A stretch of 64,000 nt of DNA from Citrobacter freundii (lineage in GTDB: Bacteria; Bacteroidota; Bacteroidia; Chitinophagales; Chitinophagaceae). Shown piece after piece: positions 46,640 through 53,780 of this stretch. The notes below the pieces were generated by a model. The model was not told the DNA's origin and did not search any database. It saw nothing but the letters and a program-made list of their open reading frames with translations. Each line of letters starts with the position of its first letter. The stretch's first letter is position 1. The position numbers and the translations under genes were made by a program. Location of the stretch: NCBI GenBank assembly GCA_003243445.1, contig QFQQ01000012.1:1-64000 (forward strand). The letters run 5' to 3'.

Positions 46640-49600
46640 CTCTTCTTCCTCTACTTCGTGAAGCGCCACCGCCAGGTTGTTCGTCTTCACAAAATTGCAC
46701 CAGTGGCAGTCTTCCTTCCCGCAACCGGTATAGAAATCGTGGGCCTGGATCTTTTTCCAGGTTTCTTCGATCTGGACCGTGACGGTATTGATATCCTCCT
46801 GCGTGATCAACAGCTTTTCGCGGCGATAGTTTTTCTTCTTATCAGGTTCGATAAAATCAAATTCGGTACTGGTTACTTTCCAGTCTTTCTGTTCGTAATT
46901 GTCAACAAGGATCTTATAGAACACGGCCTGTCTCCAGTAATCTCCGCCGGCAGGGTCCTTGTCCGAAGGCCCTTTCAATTTCGGTAATGCTTTATCGGGA
47001 TCACCGGTTTTATAGTCGACAACATTCACGGATTTGCCGTCGAATTCCAGTTTATCCAGTTTACCTTTCAATGGTACTCCCCTTACTACTACGTTGCGGA
47101 TATTTCTTTCGATCGCTACTACTTTGTTGAACTGGCTGATGTATGTGTCATAATAGTTACTCAACACCAACTGGCCATATTCCATCCTCCGCTCAAATTG
47201 CTCCCTGGTGAAACTTTCCCGGTGCCTGCGCACATACCATTCAAAGTCTGCAATAAAATCCTGCCGGGAGGGGAAGATGTTGTTATTCTCCTGCATTTTG
47301 CGGAACAGCTGTTCGAGTGCATGGTGAACAGATGAGCCAAATTCAGTCGCTTCATTTTTCGGAGAAGGAATGCGGACAAGATTTTTAAAATAAAATTCCA
47401 GCGGACATTTAAGATAATTGTTCAACGCCGTTACGTTCATCACAAACTTTTCCAGCATTGCATTGATCACATCTTTTTCTATCTTATCTATTTCAGGCGC
47501 CTGCTGTACGGTGAAATGAAGCGCGGCAAATTCGGCCAGCACGGTTTCATCAAGGATCATTTTCTCCACGGGAAGTTCATGCTGCGCCTGGATTTCCGCA
47601 AGGAACATCGAAGGCTCGAGTTCTTTTCCATCATTTTTAAAACGGCTGTACGAAAGCAACAGGTGTTGCTCTGCCCGTGTGAGCGCCACGTAAAACAAAC
47701 GGCGTAACTCTTCCGCATCATTGGTGACGGTCGCACTCGCCTGATCGAATATATTGTCCGGCATTTTATAACCGCCGCCCGGCTTTCGTTTCTTTTCCCA
47801 TGAGCTGGCATTGCAGTTCGCAAGAAATACATATTCGAATTCCAATCCTTTTGATCCATGTGCCGTTAACAGGTTCACGCCTTTATCACTACCACTAACC
47901 TGCACCATAGGAAGTGTGATCTCCTCTTTTTCCATCAGATCTATCAGGGTTACAAGCTGGAAAAGATTCATCAAAGGAGAACGATGTGTTTCTTCTTTGA
48001 TAAAATCAAAAAAGCCTGTGAGTATCTGCAGCTGCCAGTGTTTATCTGGCAGCGTCATGATCTTACTCAATACACCGGCTTCGCGGATCACGTTTTCAAA
48101 CAGGATCTGCAAGGTTGTGTTCGGCACATCGGCGATCAGTTTTTCCAGCACGGCAGACGCTTTCACCAGGCCGGGATGCAATGGCGGAGTGAACAGATCG
48201 GGCGCGGGCATTTTTGCTTTTTCTGTTAATAATCTGCGTATGGATGTTTGCGTACCAGCCGATCGTTTATTCGCTACTTCCACGCTGATCTTTGCAATTT
48301 CGATTGGAGGAATGCCAAACCAGTCAAAGTGCAGGATCTCAAACAACATTTCATCGCCGCCATAAGAAATATCATGCTCCGATGCGAGGTAACGCAACAG
48401 CAGCACCAGTTTTTGCGCCAATGGCAATTGCAGTATATTCAAATGACGTTTGCTGTAAACCGGGATATTCAACAGTTTGAGATATTGTGCGAGATCTTCC
48501 CCGTAACGGTTTTCTTTATAAATAACAGCGATCTTACCGGGCGTTGTGCCCTGCAGCAAAAGCTCCCGGACTTTCCTGGTGATGCCGATCATTTCCTGCC
48601 GCTGCGTTTCATATTCCTGTACCAGTGGTGGATGCAAAAGCTGATTGATCTTTGGATTGCTGGAGAGTAGTTCCTTGCTCAATCCCTCGATCTGTTTTAC
48701 CAGCCGTTCATCGTTCCGGTTGATCAGGGTTTTTGAAACGTCAAGTATGGGTTGTGTGGAACGATAGTTATTCGTGAGTACAACGGTCATAAGGCTATCG
48801 CGGTAGCTATTGGCAAATTCGATCATGTTGGCCACGTTCGCTCCCTGGAAGCGATAAATGCTCTGGTCATCATCGCCTACTACAAACACGTTTGGTTTAT
48901 CCCAATAGCTGATCAGCAATTCCACCAGGCGATTCTGCGTACCACTTGTATCCTGGAATTCATCCACGAGGATGTACTGATATTTCTCCTGGTAATTTGC
49001 AAGCAGGTTTTTATTTTCTTCAAATGCGCGGATCACCCAGTTGATCATATCGTCAAAATCATAACGGTTGCGTTTGCGCATCAGGTTCTGGAAATTTTCA
49101 AATTCATTTACGGCGGCCAGGAGTTTTTCCATGCGTTCTTTTTCCTCATCCAGTTTTTCCTGTTTCAGATCACCGGCATTGAATTGTTTATATTTTCTTT
49201 TATAAACAAATTCGTCTCTTGTTGGAAGATCCGCGAGATACGCTTCAATTTTCTGGCGGATAAAATCAGGACTCCACCCTTCACGTTTCATTGTGCTGAA
49301 AAGATGCTGAAGGTTGTTCACTTCAAAATACACATCACCGCGGTATCTTTTTAACGGATGATTTTTAGGAAATGAATCGATCAGTTCTTTAAAGAGCTGG
49401 ATCTTTTCAAGATCAGAGATCGGGTCAAGCGCAGTTTTTTCAAACAGGGAGAGATTTTCCTGGATCACGTCATTGCAAAAGGCGTGAAATGTATAAAGAT
49501 TGACCTTATAGGCATCTGGTCCGATGAATTGCTGGAGTCGTTTGCGCATGGCAACAACACCTGCATCGGTGTAAGTAAGGCAGAGTATATTTTCCGGAAG

Positions 49601-49777
49601 CGCATCCGTATCGAGCAATATTTTGCCAATGCGGCTGGCAAGGATCTGGGTTTTGCCTGTTCCCGGGCCGGCGATCACCATTACCGGTCCTTCGATTGTA
49701 TCAACAGCGCGGCGCTGCTGCTCATTCAATAGCGCATAGGCCGCACGGAATTGTTCGTTGAGGGAAATTTGTGACAT
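46637..49777 (-). CDS. UvrD/Rep-type helicase fused to a PD-(D/E)XK nuclease
   Basis: A 1046-residue single-chain helicase-nuclease. The helicase half has Walker A GPGTGKTQ (37-44), DEFQDT (about 272-277), GDDDQSIYRF (about 300), the NYRST motif and motif VI ALTRAEQHLLLSYSR. The C-terminal nuclease half has ...VHHALEQLF, the DYKTGDPDK core (VVDYKTG, about residue 920) and Cys residues in LKCPLEFYF and GCGKEDCHWC that fit the AddB-type iron-sulfur clamp. It therefore resembles an AddB/RecB-like DNA end-processing enzyme and probably acts in recombination repair. The partner subunit of AddAB is not encoded nearby. The stop codon overlaps the 9-nt phased array. Confidence 0.9.
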   Translation of the reverse strand: MSQISLNEQFRAAYALLNEQQRRAVDTIEGPVMVIAGPGTGKTQILASRIGKILLDTDALPENILCLTYTDAGVVAMRKRLQQFIGPDAYKVNLYTFHAFCNDVIQENLSLFEKTALDPISDLEKIQLFKELIDSFPKNHPLKRYRGDVYFEVNNLQHLFSTMKREGWSPDFIRQKIEAYLADLPTRDEFVYKRKYKQFNAGDLKQEKLDEEKERMEKLLAAVNEFENFQNLMRKRNRYDFDDMINWVIRAFEENKNLLANYQEKYQYILVDEFQDTSGTQNRLVELLISYWDKPNVFVVGDDDQSIYRFQGANVANMIEFANSYRDSLMTVVLTNNYRSTQPILDVSKTLINRNDERLVKQIEGLSKELLSSNPKINQLLHPPLVQEYETQRQEMIGITRKVRELLLQGTTPGKIAVIYKENRYGEDLAQYLKLLNIPVYSKRHLNILQLPLAQKLVLLLRYLASEHDISYGGDEMLFEILHFDWFGIPPIEIAKISVEVANKRSAGTQTSIRRLLTEKAKMPAPDLFTPPLHPGLVKASAVLEKLIADVPNTTLQILFENVIREAGVLSKIMTLPDKHWQLQILTGFFDFIKEETHRSPLMNLFQLVTLIDLMEKEEITLPMVQVSGSDKGVNLLTAHGSKGLEFEYVFLANCNASSWEKKRKPGGGYKMPDNIFDQASATVTNDAEELRRLFYVALTRAEQHLLLSYSRFKNDGKELEPSMFLAEIQAQHELPVEKMILDETVLAEFAALHFTVQQAPEIDKIEKDVINAMLEKFVMNVTALNNYLKCPLEFYFKNLVRIPSPKNEATEFGSSVHHALEQLFRKMQENNNIFPSRQDFIADFEWYVRRHRESFTREQFERRMEYGQLVLSNYYDTYISQFNKVVAIERNIRNVVVRGVPLKGKLDKLEFDGKSVNVVDYKTGDPDKALPKLKGPSDKDPAGGDYWRQAVFYKILVDNYEQKDWKVTSTEFDFIEPDKKKNYRREKLLITQEDINTVTVQIEETWKKIQAHDFYTGCGKEDCHWCNFVKTNNLAVALHEVEEEE

Positions 49778-49817
49778 AGCAATAAAGGTAACAATGTTTG
49801 AACTGAGAGGTTTACCG

Positions 49818-50000
49818 ACTTGCCAGTTAGAACTTTATGACCGTTCGATGGCTGATGATCGATGTCCTGTCTGTTGGCTGAAGACCCTGCATCTTATCAA
49901 TCCTTCCATCGTTCTATTACCGGATTAAGTCCCAGCTGTCAAATTAAGTCGGCTATCAGCCATCGGGCTACTATAATGCTTTAAATGGCAAGTTGGGTTA
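49818..50000. mobile_element. MITE-like element, copy 1
   Basis: The ends are inverted: ACTTGCCAGTTA on the left (49818) and, read from the right, TAACCCAACTTGCCA (50000 back to 49986). Inside is GATGGCTGATGATCGATG near the left and its complement CCATCGG near the right, and a middle with CTGAAG, CATCTT, TCTATTACCGG. The same blocks occur in order at 53390-53600. No ORF is present, so it looks like a short non-autonomous element. Together with the palindrome at 50025 it fills the 355-nt gap between the helicase and WYL genes. Confidence 0.65.
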
Positions 50001-50024
50001 GATAAGCTGCTGCTTTTGTTCTTT

Positions 50025-50083
50025 CTTACCGTCTTCCCGCCTTACCGGTTTAATTTTTACCGGTAAGGTGGGAAGACGGTAAG
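50025..50083. repeat. REP-like palindrome, copy 2
   Basis: Two 25-nt arms (50025-50049 and 50059-50083) with one G-U mismatch surround loop TTAATTTTT. The core arm reads CTTCCCGCCTTACCGGT. It is the most complete copy; the others are at 30155-30203 and 53281-53335. Confidence 0.85.
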
Positions 50084-50132
50084 GAAGCCTGATAAAGGCA
50101 GTTTGCCTGTTGGTAGTCAACTGCATCGGTCA

Positions 50133-51080
50133 TCAGCCTAATTTTTCCAGGATGGTTGCAGCGGCTTCTTTCACTTTGTCTTTTAATCTCGCAGGTTTTA
50201 TTATTTCAGCATGCGTACCGAAGGTAAGGAACCAATGCGCAAAGCCATTAACGGATGAAGTAAGAAAATTCATTTCAACTGTATCACCAAGATCTTTCTC
50301 TGATACGAACCCACTATAGTATTTCTGATTTTCGAGGTATGGTAATACTTTTTTGTCTACGCGGATCACCACTTCATGCAGGTCCATCTCCCTGCTCCAT
50401 CGCTGCATGTATGATTTAAGCGTGGGGTGAGCTTTATCAAACAGGAATTCCGTTTCGCGGATATCTTTGATCCGGTCCATGCGGAAGTCGCGATAATCTT
50501 TCCGCAGTCTGCAATACGCGATCAGGTGCCAGTATCCGTCCAGATAAAAAACGCCCACCGGTTCAACCAGGCGATCAGTTTTTTCCTGGCTGTGTTGCGC
50601 GAAATATTTCACGGATAATACATTCTTTCCTCCAATACATTTCAGGATCGTTTGTATTGGATTTACCTGCAATGTGGAATGTAGATGCCTGCGGCCTTTG
50701 AACACCTGTATATGTTCGTCCAGGTTTTCAAGAAAATCCTTCTCTGTGCCTCTTAATACTGCCCTGATCTTGTACATCGCCGATTTATAACTTTCATCAG
50801 TGGATGAATCGGCAAGTTCCGCGATCATTTTTTCCGCTGTAAGAAATGCAGTTGCTTCTTCACGAGTGAACATTACCGGCGGCAGCCTGTATCCATCCAT
50901 GATCGAATAACCTACACCGGCTTCACCGATCACGGGGATGCCTGCTTCTTCAAGCGTTTTCACATCACGGTAAACCGTGCGCAGACTGATATTGAAACGA
51001 TCTGCAATGTCCTGCGCTTTTACCACTTTGCGTGATTGAAGCTGGATGAGGATTGCTGTGACACGATCGATGCGGTTCAA
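50133..51080 (-). CDS. WYL-domain HTH regulator (YafY/DeoR-like)
   Basis: A protein of about 315 residues with an N-terminal winged helix (NRIDRVTAILIQLQS, then DIADRFNISLRTVYRDVKTL) and a C-terminal WYL domain (VEPVGVFYLDGYWHLIAYCR, about residue 185, then FRMDRIKDI). WYL regulators sense ligands, often nucleic-acid or sugar-derived, and act as repressors or activators. The start is probably TTG at 51080, giving the conserved LNRIDR start. The longer ATG at 51137 would read through a non-homologous stretch. It is next to the GH20 gene on the same strand, separated by a 9-nt phased inverted array, and the pair is bracketed by MITE/REP elements. Confidence 0.85.
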   Translation of the reverse strand: MNRIDRVTAILIQLQSRKVVKAQDIADRFNISLRTVYRDVKTLEEAGIPVIGEAGVGYSIMDGYRLPPVMFTREEATAFLTAEKMIAELADSSTDESYKSAMYKIRAVLRGTEKDFLENLDEHIQVFKGRRHLHSTLQVNPIQTILKCIGGKNVLSVKYFAQHSQEKTDRLVEPVGVFYLDGYWHLIAYCRLRKDYRDFRMDRIKDIRETEFLFDKAHPTLKSYMQRWSREMDLHEVVIRVDKKVLPYLENQKYYSGFVSEKDLGDTVEMNFLTSSVNGFAHWFLTFGTHAEIIKPARLKDKVKEAAATILEKLG

Positions 51081-51138
51081 GGGAGAAGATTTTTGGAGAG
51101 GGTAAAAGTAAGTAAAAAGCGGCAGTCGGCGGGGCAAT

Positions 51139-51282
51139 AGGTCTCAGAGGTTCCAGAGGTTTCAGTGGTTCCAGGGGTTCCATAGGTTTTTCGAACTGAA
51201 CCTTATACATTTTTATTGTTGCAAGCACCCATCTGCGGTAGCAACCTCTGAAACCTATGGAACCTATGAAACCCCTGAAACC
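51139..51282. repeat. 9-nt phased inverted array between GH20 and WYL genes
   Basis: The left arm (51139-51190) has units of the type AGGTTCCAG, AGGTTTCAG, TGGTTCCAG, GGGTTCCAT. The right arm (51242-51282) is complementary (AACCTCTGAAACCTATGGAA and on) and ends at the GH20 stop codon. The unit is the same as in the 46477-46639 array. Confidence 0.85.
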
Positions 51283-53184
51283 TTACTTAGTCCCCGCCCG
51301 CTTCTTCAACTCACTCACCTGCATATTAATCATCCTTCCCACCGGTTTCCCATTTTTATAGCTGATCACGCGCATCAGCGCCGCATCTTTCGGAACCAGC
51401 AGCGGGGTTTTGTAAGATGGATAATATTCGTCGGGATAAGAGTTGTCAAAACTATAATGAAGCGTCAACCCTTCTATTTCCGGGATCAGTTCCACCATCA
51501 CTGATGTGGAGTCAACTTTCTTTACTTTGAAATCGGCATCGTACATGCTTGGTGCATATTTTACTTTGGCGATGTCCAGTCTTGGAAATTGAATTTCCAC
51601 TTTTGCCACGAACGCATTCCAGTTCTTCTTCTCTTTCGGGCTCCACAGTACTTCAGCCAACGCCATGCCTCTTGGCCAGGTCATATATTCTACCTGGCGG
51701 ATATTGTAAACCTGTTCTGTCCAAAGATTTCCCTGTCCACCTTTGATCCATTTTTTATCAACGCTATCCGGCAAAGGATCGAACTGATAAGTTTTTTTCA
51801 TGCGAAGCGATGCGTATACAGGTGGTTCCATTACTATATCGCTTTGCATATAATCGAGGTATGTAAATTCAGTTGGGGTCATTACCACTTCATGCCCCTG
51901 CTTTGCAGCTTCGGCACCGTGCTTCATATTGCGCCAGCTCATCACCGTTGCGTTGGGAGCAAGTCCTCCCTGAAGGATTTCATCCCATCCGATCATTTTT
52001 TTCCCTTTGGAATTGATGATCTTCTCCATTCTTTTTACAAAATGACTTTGCACTTCATCCAGGTTTGCCAGGTTTTCTTTTTGCATCAGTGCTTTGATCG
52101 CGTCTGATTTCTCCCAGAAGTTTCTCGCCGTTTCATCACCACCCATGTGGATGTACTCAAAAGGAAAAAGCTGTGCTACTTCCGTAAATACTTTATCCAT
52201 GAATTCATACACTTTCTCATTTGCCGGGCAAAGCGAGTTATCAACGGTGCCATAGAAATGACCGCCGGGAGGCCAGATCATGAATTGTTCTCCGGAATTG
52301 ACTACATAGGTGCCCGGCGTGCAGGTCAATTCAGGATAAGAAGCGATAGCCGCCATGCTATGACCAGGTACATCCACTTCCGGAAGAATATCGATATGAC
52401 GCTCTTTTGCGTATTGTACGATCTCACGGATGTCATCCTGTGTATAAAAGCCACCATAATCACGTGGCTCATCTGGTGCAGGTGCAGAGAAAGTTCCGAA
52501 CCGGCCTGTTTTATTTACACGCCATGCTCCCACACTGGTCAGCTTCGGCAGGCTTTTGATCTCAATGCGCCAGCCCTGATCATCCGTAAGGTGCCAGTGA
52601 AGAACATTGAATTTATATCTCGACATATTATCGATGAACTTCTTCACCTCTTCTTTTGGAAAGAAGTGACGTGATACGTCCAGCATTAAACCTCTCCAGC
52701 CAAAACGCGGATAATCGTTGATCTTTACAACGGGGACCTGCCATTGTGCTTTGTTTGCAACAGCTGATTCTATTTCTTTTGGAAAGAGTTGCAGCAATGT
52801 CTGCACTCCATAAAAAACGCCGGCTGCATCGCGTCCTTTTAATACGATCGATCTGGGGGTTACATCAAGCAGATAGCCTTCCGGCGGAACAGTTGCATCT
52901 TGTGCAAGGGTCAGCAGTATCGTGTTTGGTACTGCCTGCCGTTGGTTCAAGACCGCGGAGGTTGTATTATAACCCGTCGCACGCGCAATACGCGATGCAA
53001 GTTGCTTCGCGATCGTATCAAGCGATGATTGCGATGCGATCACCTTTGTTGCGCCATTCAATACAAAAAAACCTTTGCCATGTTGCAGGGACACTGGTTC
53101 GGGGATAAGTGACAGCTTATTTTCCTGTGCAAAAGCAGCGCAGGTAAATAATGCAAACAGCAGGAGAGAAGATATTTTTTTCAT
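51283..53184 (-). CDS. Secreted GH20 beta-N-acetylhexosaminidase
   Basis: A 633-residue exported enzyme that removes terminal GlcNAc or GalNAc, for example from chitin fragments or glycans. Signal peptide MKKISSLLLFALFTCAAFAQ. A GH20b N-terminal domain (LIPEPVSLQHGKGFFVLNG) precedes the catalytic barrel with WRGLMLDVSRHFFP, LHWHLTDDQGWRIEI and the catalytic DE pair in YIHMGGDETARNFW (about residues 345-358), then WDEILQGGL and WTEQVYN. A C-terminal beta-domain follows. It could feed amino sugars released from a polymer; there is no SusCD pair near it. It is the first gene on the minus strand before the WYL regulator. Confidence 0.95.
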   Translation of the reverse strand: MKKISSLLLFALFTCAAFAQENKLSLIPEPVSLQHGKGFFVLNGATKVIASQSSLDTIAKQLASRIARATGYNTTSAVLNQRQAVPNTILLTLAQDATVPPEGYLLDVTPRSIVLKGRDAAGVFYGVQTLLQLFPKEIESAVANKAQWQVPVVKINDYPRFGWRGLMLDVSRHFFPKEEVKKFIDNMSRYKFNVLHWHLTDDQGWRIEIKSLPKLTSVGAWRVNKTGRFGTFSAPAPDEPRDYGGFYTQDDIREIVQYAKERHIDILPEVDVPGHSMAAIASYPELTCTPGTYVVNSGEQFMIWPPGGHFYGTVDNSLCPANEKVYEFMDKVFTEVAQLFPFEYIHMGGDETARNFWEKSDAIKALMQKENLANLDEVQSHFVKRMEKIINSKGKKMIGWDEILQGGLAPNATVMSWRNMKHGAEAAKQGHEVVMTPTEFTYLDYMQSDIVMEPPVYASLRMKKTYQFDPLPDSVDKKWIKGGQGNLWTEQVYNIRQVEYMTWPRGMALAEVLWSPKEKKNWNAFVAKVEIQFPRLDIAKVKYAPSMYDADFKVKKVDSTSVMVELIPEIEGLTLHYSFDNSYPDEYYPSYKTPLLVPKDAALMRVISYKNGKPVGRMINMQVSELKKRAGTK

Positions 53185-53280
53185 ATAATGATAAAGTGTA
53201 CAAAATAAATTAATTGTAATGACTTATTGATGGGCGTTCTTTGCGGGTTTGTGCGGTTGCGATCTCACAACTTTTGTTCC

Positions 53281-53335
53281 CTCTTCCCGTCTTACCGGTT
53301 TAATTTTTACCGGTAAGGCGGGAGGACGGGAAGAG
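53281..53335. repeat. REP-like palindrome, copy 3
   Basis: The left arm CTCTTCCCGTCTTACCGGT pairs with the right arm ACCGGTAAG...GACGGGAAGAG, which carries an 8-nt insertion; the loop is TTAATTTTT as in copy 2. It lies 97 nt upstream of the GH20 start. Confidence 0.82.
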
Positions 53336-53389
53336 AGAATAACGGGAAGAAATTTTATTTCACATCGTACGTGTTGTTGATCCCTTAGT

Positions 53390-53600
53390 TAACCCAACTC
53401 GCTAGTTAATTACTCTACAGTCGTTCGATGGCCGATGACCGATGGCTGATGGCCGGTTTCCTCCCTTTTGCTGAAGCTCCTTCATCTTGCCGATCATTTC
53501 ATCGCTCTATTACCGGGTTTTGCCCCTTCTATGGCGTTAAGTCGACCATCAACCATCGGCCATCGAACTGCTTTGAGGTTATAACTGGCAAGTTGGGTTA
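53390..53600. mobile_element. MITE-like element, copy 2
   Basis: The terminal inverted repeats are TAACCCAACT (53390-53399) and AGTTGGGTTA (53591-53600), continuing imperfectly as GCTAGTTA. They are followed inside by TTCGATGGCCGATGACC and its complement near the right end. The central blocks CTGAAG, CATCTT, TCTATTACCGG, TTAAGTC match copy 1 at 49818-50000. It has no ORF. TTAGT on both outer sides could be a short target duplication but is ambiguous. This and the palindrome fill most of the 596-nt gap before the ABC permease; no gene is visible in the remainder. Confidence 0.7.
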
Positions 53601-53780
53601 GTTAGTCAATTATGTAAGTGTTTGCTTTAGTGACCTTTTATGTTACACCTTACGTATCAAAACCGAACAGTAGATTAGCCGTGAATAACCTGTTGTTAGC
53701 TGTATTACAATCGCTTATCAATCTGGCACTTTCTTGGTTTTGCAGCGGTTGTGTATTGACCATTATTAAACGCTTTATAT

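Noticed and set aside
48752..49354. 200-codon plus-strand ORF opposite the helicase-nuclease
   Set aside because: Shadow of conserved helicase motifs in another frame; no start context or domain.
31123..51282. CRISPR arrays
   Set aside because: The tandem units are only 7-10 nt, degenerate and without unique spacers, and there are no cas genes. They do not fit CRISPR.
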